From: Microvirga rosea
GTDB taxonomy: Bacteria > Pseudomonadota > Alphaproteobacteria > Rhizobiales > Beijerinckiaceae
Reading direction: 5' to 3'
Assembly: GCF_020595095.1 (NCBI RefSeq)
Contig: NZ_JAJDOP010000001.1
Coordinates: 1 to 64,000 of the forward strand
Length of the DNA stretch: 64,000 nt
Part shown: one piece after another, positions 34,869-45,163 of the stretch
Numbering within the stretch: position 1 is the stretch's first letter
Layout: each line of letters opens with the position of its first letter
Made by a program: the position numbers and the translations under genes
Notes under the pieces: generated by a model
Told to the model about the DNA's origin: nothing
What the model saw: the letters and a program-made list of their open reading frames with translations, nothing else
The model's database searches: none

Positions 34869-37800
34869 TCACTTCTTGCTGTCCTCGAGCTGCGCTTTGA
34901 GCGCCATGAGCTTGGCAAAAGGCGAGTTCGGGTCGGGCTGCTTCTCGCGGCGCTCGGGGGCACCCTCCCGGCGTCCCTCGAACCGCTTATCGGGACGGGG
35001 TCCCGAACGACGCTCATCGGGACGGCCTGGGCCGCGAGGCGGACGGTTCTGCGGCCGTCCGCCTTCGGCAGCCTCACGACGTTCCGGACGGTGATCCGGC
35101 CTGCGGTCCGGGCGCGCCGGGCGTTCACCCGAGCGCTGCTCGCCGGAGCGCTCGCCCTGACGGGGGCGGCGGTCTCCGCGCTCCGGACGGCCGCGTCCTT
35201 GGCGGGCGTGGGATCCCTCATGGTGACGCCGGTGCTGGCGCCACACCTCGATCATCTCCGGCTCGGCCGGCGCTTCGACGACCACGGCGTCCTGAGATGC
35301 CGGAGGCTCGGAGGCTTCCGACGCGGCAGGGACGGTCTCCGGCACGAAGGCGGAGGCCTCGATGCTCTCAAGAGCAGCCGGTGTCGGCTCGCCGGCGTCG
35401 GCCTGAGCCTCCGCGGCGGCTTCCGCGGGTATCTCCGCTTCCGCCGTCTGGGGAGGCGCCTCACCCGTCACCACCTGCAGCGGTTCGGTCGGCTGAGCCG
35501 CGACCAGCGGAACGGTGATGGCCGGTCCAGGACGACGCTCCACCACGTAGCCCAGCGACTTGAGGATCGTGGCGAAATCCTCGCCGGCACACCCCACCAG
35601 CGACGTCATGGCGACGGTCGGGACGAACCCCTCGCCGTCTGCGGTCCCCGCCGGCGGCTCGCCGGGCGTGATTCCCGGCCGATAGGCGATAGCCGGCCTG
35701 ATCAGGTCGGCCAAACGCTCCAGGATGTCGACGCGCACGGCCCGGTCGGCGCAAACGCGGAAGCCTGCGGCGCGATACAGCCCGGCGGCGATTTCCTTGT
35801 CCACGGGAATGGAGGTGCGGCCCGATTGGGCCAAGTGTGCGATCTCGTCGATGCCCTTTTGATCGAGGCCGCCGTTCTGCAAGGCCCAAAGCTGAGCCGC
35901 CAGGATACGGGGCGCCGGCTTCAAGAGGGCCGGCAGATAAAGATGATAGGCGCCGAACCGCACCCCTGCCTTGCGCAAGGCGCTGCGGGCGTCCTGGTCG
36001 AGGCTGCGAACCTCGTTGAGCACCTTGGCCCGTTCCAGCACACCGAGAGCCTCGACGATCTGGAAGGCGATGCCGCGGGCAAGACCGGCCAGCTCCTGAG
36101 ACGCCTCGAGCTCCATGAGCGGGCCGAGGAGCCGGACGACATAAGCCTTCAGCCAGGCTTTCAGCCGATTGTCGACCTTATCCCGGGCAGGACCCGTCAG
36201 CTGCTCGTCCGACAGGATTCGCAGACGCGGCTCGAAGAGCTTGTCTCCCGTCTCCAGCTTCGCGACGGGATCGCCCATCCAGCGGATCGTACCGTCATTG
36301 GACAGGACGAGGGTGGTGTCCGGGGCCTCGGCAAACCGGTCCGCCCTGGCCTCGATCTCCCCGGCCAGCGCCTTGCTGGCCGCGTTGCGCAGGGTCTTGG
36401 CCTCCGATGTGTCGGCCTGGGGGTCCGGCACGAAATGAAAGCCGTGCAGGTGACCGATATGCTGACCCTCGACAGTGACATCGCCGGTGGTCGTGATTTC
36501 CGCTTCGAGCATCGTGTTCTCTCTCAAGCGCCGCATGAGAACGCTCGTGCGCCTGTCGATAAAGCGCTGGGCGAGACGTTCATGAAGCGCGTCCGATAGC
36601 TTGTCCTCTACCTGACGCGCAACACCCTGCCAATGCTCCGGATCCTTTAACCAGTCCGGACGGTTGGCGACGAAGGACCAGGTCCGGACCTGAGCGATGC
36701 GGTTTGAGAGGGTGTCAATATCGCCGTCGGTCCGATCCATTGCCAGAAGATGGCGGGAAAACCAATCCGCCGGCACGGATCCTTCCTTCATCAAAAATCG
36801 GTAGAGCTGCCCCACGAGATCCGCATGGGTCTGAGGAGAAACTTTCCGGTAATCAGGAACTTGGCACACCTGCCAGAGACGTTCCACTGCCACTTTCGAC
36901 CGACCGAAGCTCTGGATGTCATCGTCTCGGGCCAAGATCTCGAGCGTCGCGACGTCTTCGCCGATTGGTGCCCGCACGAGACCGTGCTCCCGCGGCTGAT
37001 CCGAAAGGCTGTCCCGCAGCCGCCCGAGAGAGGAAAAATCGAGATCCGGGTTCCGCCATTGAACGATTCGCACCGGATCGAAGGTATGATTCTCCAGGGC
37101 CTCGACCGTTTCCGCGTCGAACGGCGGACAACGTCCCGCCGTCCCGAAGGTGCCGTCCCGCATATGGCGACCGGCCCGGCCGGCGATCTGGGCCAGTTCC
37201 GCGGGATAGAGCTTACGGAAGCGGAAACCGTCGAACTTCCGGTCGGCCGCGAAGGCCACATGGTCTACATCGAGGTTGAGGCCCATGCCCACCGCGTCGG
37301 TGGCGACCAGATATTCCACATCCCCGGATTGATAGAGTTCGACCTGGGCATTCCGGGTCCGGGGAGAAAGGGCCCCCAGCACTACGGCGGCTCCGCCCCG
37401 CTGCCGGCGGATCAATTCCGCGATGGCGTAAACTTCCTCGGCGGAAAACGCCACGATGGCGGTGCGCCTGGGCAGGCGGGAAACCTTCTTCTCGCCCGCG
37501 AAGGTCAGCTGCGACAGGCGTGGACGACTGACCACGTGAACACCGGGGATCAGCGTCTCGATCAGCGGCCGCATGGTATTGGAGCCGATCAACAGCGTTT
37601 CTTCCCGCCCCCGCTGATTCAGGAGGCGGTCCGTGAACACATGGCCTCGGTCGAGGTCGGCCGCGAGCTGGATCTCGTCCACCGCCACGAAATCGAGATC
37701 AAGGTCCCGCGGCATCGCCTCGACGGTCGAGATCCAGTAGCGGGGACGGTCCGGCTTGATCTTTTCCTCACCCGTCACGAGGGCAACGTTATGAACGCCG

Positions 37801-37982
37801 GCCTTTTCCACGACGCGCTGATAAACCTCCCGTGCCAGAAGCCGCAGCGGGAGGCCGATCATGCCCGTGTTGTGGCCGAGCATCCGCTCGATGGCCAGAT
37901 GGGTTTTGCCGGTATTGGTCGGCCCGAGCACGGCGGTCACGCCACGCGCGCGCACTTGCGGGGGAAGAGAACGGCGGGTCAT
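34869..37982 (-). CDS. SUV3-like DExH RNA helicase with basic C-terminal tail
   Basis: About 1037 aa. Walker A GPTNTGKTH is at 20-28, the DEIQ box near 102-105 (VAVDEIQLAADLDRGHVF), then SNTMRPL, VEYLVATDAVGMGLNLDVDHV and QIAGRAGRH, the motif set of Suv3/MgpS helicases. Long helical regions follow (about 350-780). The last 120 residues are an R/G/P/E-rich low-complexity tail, probably RNA-binding, ending in a helix NSPFAKLMALKAQLEDS. Start ATG 37982 (MTRRSLPP) begins just before motif I. An upstream GTG at 38105 would add 41 residues without family support. It heads the helicase/S4/fdxA group. Confidence 0.88.
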   Translation of the reverse strand: MTRRSLPPQVRARGVTAVLGPTNTGKTHLAIERMLGHNTGMIGLPLRLLAREVYQRVVEKAGVHNVALVTGEEKIKPDRPRYWISTVEAMPRDLDLDFVAVDEIQLAADLDRGHVFTDRLLNQRGREETLLIGSNTMRPLIETLIPGVHVVSRPRLSQLTFAGEKKVSRLPRRTAIVAFSAEEVYAIAELIRRQRGGAAVVLGALSPRTRNAQVELYQSGDVEYLVATDAVGMGLNLDVDHVAFAADRKFDGFRFRKLYPAELAQIAGRAGRHMRDGTFGTAGRCPPFDAETVEALENHTFDPVRIVQWRNPDLDFSSLGRLRDSLSDQPREHGLVRAPIGEDVATLEILARDDDIQSFGRSKVAVERLWQVCQVPDYRKVSPQTHADLVGQLYRFLMKEGSVPADWFSRHLLAMDRTDGDIDTLSNRIAQVRTWSFVANRPDWLKDPEHWQGVARQVEDKLSDALHERLAQRFIDRRTSVLMRRLRENTMLEAEITTTGDVTVEGQHIGHLHGFHFVPDPQADTSEAKTLRNAASKALAGEIEARADRFAEAPDTTLVLSNDGTIRWMGDPVAKLETGDKLFEPRLRILSDEQLTGPARDKVDNRLKAWLKAYVVRLLGPLMELEASQELAGLARGIAFQIVEALGVLERAKVLNEVRSLDQDARSALRKAGVRFGAYHLYLPALLKPAPRILAAQLWALQNGGLDQKGIDEIAHLAQSGRTSIPVDKEIAAGLYRAAGFRVCADRAVRVDILERLADLIRPAIAYRPGITPGEPPAGTADGEGFVPTVAMTSLVGCAGEDFATILKSLGYVVERRPGPAITVPLVAAQPTEPLQVVTGEAPPQTAEAEIPAEAAAEAQADAGEPTPAALESIEASAFVPETVPAASEASEPPASQDAVVVEAPAEPEMIEVWRQHRRHHEGSHARQGRGRPERGDRRPRQGERSGEQRSGERPARPDRRPDHRPERREAAEGGRPQNRPPRGPGRPDERRSGPRPDKRFEGRREGAPERREKQPDPNSPFAKLMALKAQLEDSKK

Positions 37983-38183
37983 GCCTGAAAGTGAGGTGAT
38001 GGGGCTCGATCCCAAGTGAGATGATGAAGAAAGCCCCGGCTCGTTTCGGTCTGGCGCGGGGATCCTTCGCGATGCGCCCGGGTTCGGTCCCAGCCGCAGG
38101 TTCACCGTTCAATATGGGGGCGACTTCCGGATTTTGCCACTCCGTAACGCGTGGAAAGATAGGGCAAATTACGAGTCCCTGCC

Positions 38184-39029
38184 CTATCGGAAAGCCCCGG
38201 CCTTTGTGGCGCCGTCGGCCGAAATCGGCACAGCCTTGGCCGTATCCTCGAAATTCCAGCGGGATGCCTCTACGACGCTGACGCCGATCATCGTCCGGAC
38301 CGAGACCCGCAGCGGGACAAGGAGCTTCTGCCGGTCCAGCGGAACGAGCCAAACCGACATGTCCTTGTTATCCTGCATGAATTTGGTCGATGGGCGAAGA
38401 GCGCGGTGCCCTGATATCGGCACATACCGGGCCTTGCAGACCAGAACGGGGCCCTGGTAGCCGGGCACATCCGCCTGCTTGGTCTCGCTGTAGCTGAGAA
38501 CGATGTTGAACCGGGCCGCGCCGTCGAAGACGGGAATCGTGCGATTGCAATTCGCCGCGTCGGTCAGGTTGGCCGACCCGGCGGCCGGCATGAGAAGCGC
38601 GCTGATGGGATCCACGACACCCTTCTTGTCGGCATCCTTGACGGGCACCCGATCGGCCTTTTCCTCCAGGGGCGGATCGATCTCGACGGCATCGACATTG
38701 CCGGATGTCAGCCCCATGCGGACCGTGCGCTGATCGTCGGAGGACCGGGACGTGATGGCGAAGCTCGCGGGCTGCGGCTGGGCGCCTACGATGGCGCCGG
38801 TCGCCGTGGCCGCTCCCTTGCCGCCCGTCAGGAGCTTGGCAAGCCCGGACAGCTTGACGCCCGCCTGCATCTTGTATTTGGAGCCCTCGAAGGTGGAGGT
38901 GAGATCGGCTTTTCCGAGGGGTAGCCCGGCCAGGGTCACCTGATACTCGACCTGAAGGGTCTGAGCCTTTCCGGGCAAGGCCCATCCGGCAAAAACGAGG
39001 GCCAAGACAGCTGGCATGATCAAGCGCAT
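38184..39029 (-). CDS. DUF3108 periplasmic protein
   Basis: A 281-aa exported protein. The signal peptide MRLIMPAVLALVFAGWALPGKA is followed by a beta-rich domain beginning LQVEYQVTLAGLPLGKADL, the family start. Later come RTVRMGLTSG, DPISALLMPAA and a C-terminal LVPLRVSVRTMIGVSVVEAS. The family is of unknown function, probably a lipocalin-like beta-barrel in the periplasm. ATG 39029 has AGGA about 9 bases upstream and starts the signal peptide. Two upstream starts would leave a polar leader before it. Confidence 0.85.
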   Translation of the reverse strand: MRLIMPAVLALVFAGWALPGKAQTLQVEYQVTLAGLPLGKADLTSTFEGSKYKMQAGVKLSGLAKLLTGGKGAATATGAIVGAQPQPASFAITSRSSDDQRTVRMGLTSGNVDAVEIDPPLEEKADRVPVKDADKKGVVDPISALLMPAAGSANLTDAANCNRTIPVFDGAARFNIVLSYSETKQADVPGYQGPVLVCKARYVPISGHRALRPSTKFMQDNKDMSVWLVPLDRQKLLVPLRVSVRTMIGVSVVEASRWNFEDTAKAVPISADGATKAGAFR

Positions 39030-39140
39030 AGGGAGTTTCCTGGCAGAATCCTCGAGGGCCATGATGTCCCCTCTCATGAAATTCAGAATAAATCGTGACC
39101 ACGATATTACAAAAAATCTGCCTGCGGCACTGTGCTATTC

Positions 39141-39170
39141 TTGACGCGGGGAGCCGTTTCGGCCTATAGG
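39141..39170 (+). promoter_or_regulatory. Sigma-70-type promoter of rpmB
   Basis: TTGACG at 39141-39146 and TATAGG at 39165-39170 with an 18-base spacer, about 107 bases before the rpmB start. It lies in the divergent spacer between the DUF3108 gene and rpmB, as expected for a strongly expressed ribosomal gene. Confidence 0.6.
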
Positions 39171-39276
39171 CTCGCATCTTCCAAGGACTTTTGGCGTCCG
39201 GCAGCCGCGGGATCTGCGTTGAAGCAAACCCGCAGCGGATGAAGCCGTGACCCTCGTGAACGATAGGATTGAACCC

Positions 39277-39567
39277 ATGTCGCGCCGTTGCGAACTGACC
39301 GGCAAGGCCGTGCTGAGTGGCCACCTGGTGAGCCACTCGAACCGCAAGACGAAGCGGAAGTTCCTGCCGAACCTCTGCAACGTCACGCTGCAATCCGACA
39401 CGCTTCAGCGCTCCGTGCGCCTGCGCGTCTCCGCGAACGCTCTTCGCTCGGTCGAGCATCGTGGCGGCCTCGATGCCTTCCTCGCCAAGGCGAAGGAAGA
39501 CGAGCTGTCGACGACCGCTCGCACCATCAAGCGCGAGATCGAGAAGAAGCTCGCCGCCGCGAGCTGA
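39277..39567 (+). CDS. rpmB: 50S ribosomal protein L28
   Basis: A 96-aa ribosomal protein beginning [10 protein letters not shown], followed by [22 protein letters not shown] and [21 protein letters not shown], characteristic of alphaproteobacterial L28. The ORF remains open 10 codons upstream, but ATG 39277 has AGGA about 9 bases before it and matches the family start. A terminator hairpin follows 26 bases after the stop, so it is probably monocistronic. Confidence 0.97.
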   Translation: MSRRCELTGKAVLSGHLVSHSNRKTKRKFLPNLCNVTLQSDTLQRSVRLRVSANALRSVEHRGGLDAFLAKAKEDELSTTARTIKREIEKKLAAAS

Positions 39568-39593
39568 TCTTCCGATCGTCAGCGCTCTTGCAG

Positions 39594-39618
39594 CGGGCGG
39601 CCTCCAGCCGCCCGTTTT
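39594..39618 (+). terminator. Rho-independent terminator of rpmB
   Basis: Stem CGGGCGGC (39594-39601) with GCCGCCCG (39607-39614), 5-base loop, then TTTT. Confidence 0.8.
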
Positions 39619-39636
39619 GCGTTTCCTGACGCTGGA

Positions 39637-40275
39637 ATGGATACCATGACCCGACTTGATCGCCGCGATTTCGGAATCGCCCTCGCTGCCATGACCGTGG
39701 TGGTGCTGTCGTCGAACATTCTCGTCCAGTATCCGTTCCATGCCTGGGGGCTGCAGGATTATTTCACCTGGGGCGCCTTCACCTACCCGTTCTCCTTCCT
39801 GGTAACCGAGCTCGCGAACCGGCGCTTCGGCCCCAAAGGCGCGCGGCGGGTGGTCTATGTGGGCTTTGCCTTCGCGGTCGGCCTGTCCGTGATCCTGGCG
39901 ACGCCGCGAATTGCGATCGCATCGGGGAGCGCCTTCCTGACGGCGCAGCTTCTCGACATCTCCATCTTTTCGCGTCTACGCAACCGCGCCTGGTGGCTGC
40001 CGCCCTTCGCCTCGTCGACGATCTCGGCCGCCGTCGACACGATCATCTTCTTCTCCGTGGCATTCTATTGCGGCCCCATTCCGGGCACGACGCAGACGAT
40101 CGACGGCCTGCTCGCCCATGCGGGCATCGCCAGCGAATGCTTCGCGCTTCCCTGGGTTACCCTCGCGATCGCCGATTACGGGGTGAAGCTGGCGCTTTCG
40201 GTCTTCTCGATCCTGCCCTACGGGCTCGTGTTGAAACTGATGCGGCCTGCTCTGATGCAAAGAAGCGCGGCTTAA
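39637..40275 (+). CDS. Queuosine-precursor transporter, VUT/YhhQ family
   Basis: A 212-aa membrane protein with about six helices. Motifs of the family: SNILVQYPF, WGAFTYPFSFLVTELANRRFGPKGARRVVYVGF, and ASSTISAAVDTIIFFSVAFY. Members import 7-deazaguanine precursors of queuosine. ATG 39637 or 39646 are both possible. The 3' end overlaps the convergent phytase-like gene by 4 bases. Confidence 0.88.
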   Translation: MDTMTRLDRRDFGIALAAMTVVVLSSNILVQYPFHAWGLQDYFTWGAFTYPFSFLVTELANRRFGPKGARRVVYVGFAFAVGLSVILATPRIAIASGSAFLTAQLLDISIFSRLRNRAWWLPPFASSTISAAVDTIIFFSVAFYCGPIPGTTQTIDGLLAHAGIASECFALPWVTLAIADYGVKLALSVFSILPYGLVLKLMRPALMQRSAA

Positions 40276-41318
40276 GCGCTCTTCCCAGCCGCCAGGGAAA
40301 ACTCCAGCAGAAGCGTCCGTTGCAGCGGGCTGAAATTGTTGTCCGAGATCAGGCTCAGAACGGTATCGCCCGCATCCTGATGGACGGCGAGCCCCTCCAT
40401 GTTGTCGATCTCATGGGAGGCCTCGCTCTCGAAGATGACCGCGCCGTCAATCTCCGCATCGGGCCGCAGCACGTCCGCGGCCACCCTGCGCAGGCGGACG
40501 CGAAATCCCCGGAACAGGGAGAATTGGCGCTCCAGCAGCAGCATCTCCCCTGACGGCAGAAATGCCAGGTCGCTGATGTCGTAATCATCCGAGCGGCGCA
40601 CGGAGAACTCTCCCACACGGGATCCGGTGACGATAAAGCCACGGGTGGGCTTGTCGTGCTTGCGCGCCCGTTCGGCAATCGCCACGAGAGCACCCGCCAG
40701 GGGGGAGCGGGGCGGCGCGACGCCGATCGCCTCGAGGCCCTGGTTATTGGGAAGATCCTTGATGTGCTCCCGGATGTCTTCCGGCAGCTTCACAGGGCTC
40801 GCCTTTGCCGCAACCCCGTCCGCCCCCCAGTCGAAGCGCATGATCGCGTGCTTGCGTTCGACGCCCACATAGGCGACGCCGTTGGCGATGGTCAGACTTT
40901 CCGTATCGTAATAGCGGGTTTCCCCAAGGGGCTTGCCGCTCCAGGCGAGGAGAGGCGCGAGCTTGGCGTCCGACAGGCCGGAGAGACGGCCATCCGCCGT
41001 CTCGACCCGGGCCGTCAACCATTGCGCATTATCGGCGACGGACACCAGACGCTGCCCATTGGCGGAGCGCCACAGGCTCGAAAATCCCCCGAAGCGGCTT
41101 TCCGACGAGCGCAGATCCAGCCCACCGCGAAACAGGAGATCTCCGAACCGGCTTTGCCCCTGCTCCGTCACGGACAGATGATCGATAGGCCTGGCCGTCA
41201 GGTCGATGGGGAGAACATTCGCCGCGGCGCGAGGCCGCGCGAAGGTCCGCTCGGCCAGGATCGTCGCAGCAGCGGTTGCGCCGCCCCCGATCAGGAAAAG
41301 ACGGCGACTCAACCTCAT
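40272..41318 (-). CDS. Esterase-like-activity-of-phytase domain protein, Tat-exported
   Basis: A 348-aa exported beta-propeller-like protein. The N-terminus has a twin-arginine signal (SRRLFLIGGGATAAATILA). The body carries FGGFSSLWRSANGQRLVSVADNAQW, YDTESLTIANGVAYVGVERKHAIMRFDWG, NQGLEAIGVAPPRS, LPSGEMLLLERQF and IDNMEGLAVHQD. This is the EDGEN/NMEGL pattern of the phytase-esterase family (PF13449-like). True substrate unknown. ATG 41318 has GGGAG upstream. Downstream of cobT on the same strand but with an independent function. Confidence 0.83.
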   Translation of the reverse strand: MRLSRRLFLIGGGATAAATILAERTFARPRAAANVLPIDLTARPIDHLSVTEQGQSRFGDLLFRGGLDLRSSESRFGGFSSLWRSANGQRLVSVADNAQWLTARVETADGRLSGLSDAKLAPLLAWSGKPLGETRYYDTESLTIANGVAYVGVERKHAIMRFDWGADGVAAKASPVKLPEDIREHIKDLPNNQGLEAIGVAPPRSPLAGALVAIAERARKHDKPTRGFIVTGSRVGEFSVRRSDDYDISDLAFLPSGEMLLLERQFSLFRGFRVRLRRVAADVLRPDAEIDGAVIFESEASHEIDNMEGLAVHQDAGDTVLSLISDNNFSPLQRTLLLEFSLAAGKSA

Positions 41319-41337
41319 GACCGCTCCCTCACGGCGA

Positions 41338-43227
41338 TCACGCGAAGGCCCGGCGAGGGGCGCGCATCTGGGAAGATGAGTTCTCCTCGAACAACTCCGC
41401 CAGTTTCTCGGTCATGACGCCCCCGAGTTCCTCCGCATCGACGATGGTCACGGCCCGTCGATAATAGCGTGTGACGTCGTGGCCGATGCCGATGGCGATC
41501 AGCTCCACGGGCGAGCGGGTTTCGATATCCTCGATGATATAGCGCAGGTGCCGCTCCAGATAGTTCCCCGGATTGACGGACAGGGTCGAGTCGTCGACCG
41601 GAGCGCCATCCGAGATCACCATGAGGATACGGCGCTGCTCCGGGCGTCCGAGCAGACGCTTATGGGCCCAATCCAAGGCCTCGCCGTCGATGTTCTCCTT
41701 CAGGAGGCCCTCGCGCATCATGAGCCCGAGATTCTTGCGGGCCCGCCGCCAGGGCGCGTCCGCGGACTTGTAGATGATGTGCCTCAGGTCATTGAGCCGT
41801 CCGGGATTGGCGGGCTTGCCGCTTTGCAGCCAAGCCTCGCGGGATTGACCGCCTTTCCAGGCCCGGGTGGTGAAGCCCAGGATCTCGACCTTGACGCCGC
41901 AGCGCTCCAGCGTCCGCGCCAGGATATCGGCGCAGGTGGCCGCGACCGTGATCGGCCTTCCGCGCATGGAGCCCGAATTGTCCAGCAAGAGGGTCACGAC
42001 CGTGTCGCGAAAGTTGGTGTCCTGCTCCTGCTTGAAGGTCAGAGGCTGGAACGGATCCATGACGACCCGCGGCAGCCGGGCCGGATCGAGAGTGCCCTCC
42101 TCCAGATCGAACTCCCAAGCTCTGTTCTGCTGCGCCAGAAGGCGCCGCTGCAGACGGTTCGCGAGGCGTCCGACAACCCCCTGGAGATGAGCCAACTGCT
42201 TGTCGAGATAGGCCCGCAGCCGGGTGAGCTCATCCGAGTCGCAGAGCTCTTCCGCATGAATGACCTCGTCGAAGCGGGCCATAAAAGCCTTGTAGTCAGG
42301 CCCCCGCGCCTCGTTGTGGCGGGATGGTGGCCGCCAGGACTCGGACGCGTTCTCGGAATCCGCCTCGTCGGCCTCGTCAGGCAGCTCGCCTGAAGGGCCG
42401 TCGGCGTCTTCGGCGGCGCCTTCCTCCATCTCGTCGCTGGAATCTTCGCTGACCTCGGCCTCGGCCCGGTCGCCCTGAGCTTCCTGTTCGCTTTCGCCCT
42501 CGCCCTGCTGCTGCTCCTGCTCGGACTCGTTTTCCTCCTCGTTCTCCTCATCCTCGGAATCGAGGGCAGCCTCGTCGGCCATGTCGAGGGAGGACAGAAG
42601 ATCCCGGATGCCGCGGGCAAAGTCCCGCTGGCTCTCGATGTTCTTGAGCAATCCGTCGAGGTTGCGGCCGGCGCGATCCTCGATGAAATCGCGCCACAGA
42701 TCGACGAGCTTCGCGGCGGAGGCGGGGGGGCGCTGTCCCGTGAGCCGCTCGCGCACCAGAAGGGCGACGGCATCCTCGAGCGGCGCGTCGGCGCGGTCCG
42801 TTATCTCTTCGTATTTGCCGCCGCGATGATACCGGTCCTCCAGCATCGCGGTAATGTTCGAGGCGACCCCGGACATACGCCGCGATCCGATCGATTCGAC
42901 ACGGGCCTGCTCGACCGCGTCGAACACAGCGCGCGCCGCCTGGCCTTCGGGGGCCAGCTTCCGGTGGAGAGCGGTGTCATGGCACGCAAGCCGGAGAGCC
43001 ATGGAGTCCGAATAGCCTCGCAGGATGGAGACATCCTGCTGGGTGAGCCGCCGGGGAGGCTCGGGGAGGCGAACCTTGTCGCCCATCATGGCCGGGCGGT
43101 CGGACGCGAAGGTGACCTCCAGGTCCTGCTTGCGCGCGATGGCCTTCATGCATCCGGCAATGGAGCGCTTCAACGGCTCCGCCGGCGCTTCCTTCTTTTC
43201 ACCAGGCTTGCGGTTCGAGATGGACAT
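41338..43227 (-). CDS. cobT: Aerobic cobaltochelatase subunit CobT
   Basis: A 629-aa subunit of the CobNST complex that inserts cobalt into hydrogenobyrinic acid a,c-diamide. A helical N-terminal part is followed by a long acidic linker (residues about 220-310, E/D/S/Q-rich). A C-terminal von Willebrand A domain with a MIDAS site follows: [11 protein letters not shown], later [14 protein letters not shown] 43227 (MSISNRKPG) has AAGGGAAG close upstream; the 26 codons before it are not family-like. It lies 124 bases after cobS, with which it forms the AAA+/VWA pair. CobN is not in the window. Confidence 0.95.
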   Translation of the reverse strand: MSISNRKPGEKKEAPAEPLKRSIAGCMKAIARKQDLEVTFASDRPAMMGDKVRLPEPPRRLTQQDVSILRGYSDSMALRLACHDTALHRKLAPEGQAARAVFDAVEQARVESIGSRRMSGVASNITAMLEDRYHRGGKYEEITDRADAPLEDAVALLVRERLTGQRPPASAAKLVDLWRDFIEDRAGRNLDGLLKNIESQRDFARGIRDLLSSLDMADEAALDSEDEENEEENESEQEQQQGEGESEQEAQGDRAEAEVSEDSSDEMEEGAAEDADGPSGELPDEADEADSENASESWRPPSRHNEARGPDYKAFMARFDEVIHAEELCDSDELTRLRAYLDKQLAHLQGVVGRLANRLQRRLLAQQNRAWEFDLEEGTLDPARLPRVVMDPFQPLTFKQEQDTNFRDTVVTLLLDNSGSMRGRPITVAATCADILARTLERCGVKVEILGFTTRAWKGGQSREAWLQSGKPANPGRLNDLRHIIYKSADAPWRRARKNLGLMMREGLLKENIDGEALDWAHKRLLGRPEQRRILMVISDGAPVDDSTLSVNPGNYLERHLRYIIEDIETRSPVELIAIGIGHDVTRYYRRAVTIVDAEELGGVMTEKLAELFEENSSSQMRAPRRAFA

Positions 43228-43351
43228 GGACTTCCCTTGCTCGTCGTCCCGGCTCCAACCTTCACGAAGAGCCGGGATCGTCGGAACCAGCAGGCTCCTG
43301 TTCACTCCGGGCCGCGCCGCGAGGGCGCAGGTCCGAACCGACGGCGACAGC

Positions 43352-44338
43352 CTATGATAGCGCCACGTTCACGGCGCTTTCCGGCAGTTCCTTGCCGAAG
43401 GAGCGCTGATAGAATTCCGCCACCAGGGGACGCTCGAGTTCATCGCACTTGTTGAGGAAGGTCACCCGGAAGGCAAATCCCGTATCGCCGAAAATATCGG
43501 CATTCTCGGCCCAGGTGATCACCGTGCGCGGGCTCATGACGGTGGAGAGATCGCCATTCATGAAGGCGCTGCGAGTGAGATCGGCGACGCGCACCATCTT
43601 GTTGACGATGTCACGGCCCTCCGAATTCTCCTGATAATGCTTTGCCTTAGAGAGGACGATGTCCACTTCCTTGTCGTGCGGCAGGTAGTTCAGGGTCGTG
43701 ACGATCGACCAGCGGTCCATCTGACCCTGGTTGATCTGCTGCGTGCCATGGTAGAGGCCCGAGGTATCCCCCAGGCCGACCGTGTTGGCCGTGGCAAAGA
43801 GACGAAAGGCCGGATGGGGACGGATCACGCGCTTCTGGTCGAGCAGCGTGAGCTTGCCGGACTGCTCCAGCACGCGCTGGATGACGAACATCACGTCAGG
43901 GCGGCCAGCGTCGTATTCGTCGAACACCAGCGCCACGTTGTTCTGCAATGCCCAGGGCAGGATGCCGTCCTGGAAGGCCGTGACCTGCTTGCCCTCCTGG
44001 AGGACGATCGCGTCCTTTCCGACCAAATCGATGCGGGAGACGTGGCTGTCCAGGTTCACGCGCACGCAAGGCCAATTGAGGCGGGCCGCCACCTGCTCGA
44101 TGTGGGTCGACTTGCCCGTGCCGTGATAGCCGGTGATCATCACGCGCCGATTGCGCGCAAAGCCAGCCAGAATGGCCAGAGTCGTCTCCCGATCGAAAAG
44201 GTAGTCCGGATCGAGATCCGGCACATGCTCCTCACCTTGGGAAAAAGCCGGGACCTCCAGATCGGAGTCGATACCGAAGACCTGACGAACGGAAACCTTC
44301 ATGTCCGGCAAGAGGGGCGTTGTTTCGGTTGTCGCCAT
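43352..44338 (-). CDS. cobS: Aerobic cobaltochelatase subunit CobS (AAA+ ATPase)
   Basis: A 328-aa MoxR-like ATPase. Walker [10 protein letters not shown] is near residue 75, Walker [24 protein letters not shown] near 140, and [22 protein letters not shown] is the sensor region. The N-terminal [22 protein letters not shown] is specific to CobS. ATG 44338 has AAAGG 9 bases upstream. The gene is followed by cobT and preceded by a J-domain gene, a conserved rhizobial order. Confidence 0.95.
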   Translation of the reverse strand: MATTETTPLLPDMKVSVRQVFGIDSDLEVPAFSQGEEHVPDLDPDYLFDRETTLAILAGFARNRRVMITGYHGTGKSTHIEQVAARLNWPCVRVNLDSHVSRIDLVGKDAIVLQEGKQVTAFQDGILPWALQNNVALVFDEYDAGRPDVMFVIQRVLEQSGKLTLLDQKRVIRPHPAFRLFATANTVGLGDTSGLYHGTQQINQGQMDRWSIVTTLNYLPHDKEVDIVLSKAKHYQENSEGRDIVNKMVRVADLTRSAFMNGDLSTVMSPRTVITWAENADIFGDTGFAFRVTFLNKCDELERPLVAEFYQRSFGKELPESAVNVALS

Positions 44339-44461
44339 TATCAAGGGCCTTTCGGTCGGAAATGATCAAATCGTCACATGGGTCATGGGTTACTTAACAA
44401 TCATGACCACAGGGCGCAAACGAGTTCGTTGCATGCAAGGGCTGTGCCGGGCGGCTTTTCC

Positions 44462-45073
44462 TCAGCACATTCCGGCGCTTTTGAGCGTGTCATGCGCCTT
44501 GATGATATCGCGCAGCCGCTCTTCGAAGGACCGGTCGCCGCCATTGGCATCGGGATGGAAGCGCTTCACGAGCGCCTTGTACTGAGCCTTGATGGCCGGA
44601 CCATCGGCATTCTCGTCAAGGCCCAGCACATCCAGAGCGCGCCGGACCGGGCCCGTGCGGCGGGGCGGCTTCGGCTCGGCGGGAGCGCGGCTTTTGCGCC
44701 CCTGGCGGAAATCCTCGCCGCGAAGAATTCCAAGGGGATCCACATAGGCCCATTCACGGTCCTGGCTGCTTTGGGCCTTGGAATTGACCCCCATGGCCCA
44801 GGTCGGCCGATGGCCGATCACCGCATCCTTCTGGTAGGCGGCCACGGCATTGTCCGACATGCCCGCAAAGTAATTGTAGGAGGCGTTATATTCCCGCACA
44901 TGGTTGAGGCAGAACCGCCAGTACTGCCCTTCATGGTCCCGCCCTTTGGGCGCACGGTACTCGCCCAGCGCCTTGCAGCCGGGATGCTCGCAGGAAGGCC
45001 CTTCAGCCTCGCGCGGCTCCTCGCTGGTCGCCTTGATGCGGATGCGGTCGAAAAGAGGTGAGTTGAGATCCAT
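44462..45073 (-). CDS. J-domain (DnaJ-like) co-chaperone
   Basis: A 203-aa protein. The first 135 residues carry two CxxxC-like pairs (CEHPGCKALGEYRAP and RFCLNHVREYN), a small probable metal site. The J domain is at the C-terminus: ALDVLGLDENADGPAIKAQYKALVKRFHPDANGGD, with the HPD tripeptide. It should recruit DnaK to specific clients. Upstream of cobS, so CobS/CobT assembly is a possible client, by context only. Confidence 0.87.
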   Translation of the reverse strand: MDLNSPLFDRIRIKATSEEPREAEGPSCEHPGCKALGEYRAPKGRDHEGQYWRFCLNHVREYNASYNYFAGMSDNAVAAYQKDAVIGHRPTWAMGVNSKAQSSQDREWAYVDPLGILRGEDFRQGRKSRAPAEPKPPRRTGPVRRALDVLGLDENADGPAIKAQYKALVKRFHPDANGGDRSFEERLRDIIKAHDTLKSAGMC

Positions 45074-45163
45074 GACACAGTGATTATGAGTGGCTTCCGT
45101 TCAGGAGCCAAGGCCTCGACGCTTTTCGCCGCAGACCCGTTCAAAAAAGGTTGACCAAGAAGC

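Noticed and set aside
35091..36599. 502-codon open frame opposite the helicase gene
   Set aside because: It is antisense to a clear helicase in G+C-rich DNA, has no motif and no ribosome-binding site; a codon-bias shadow.
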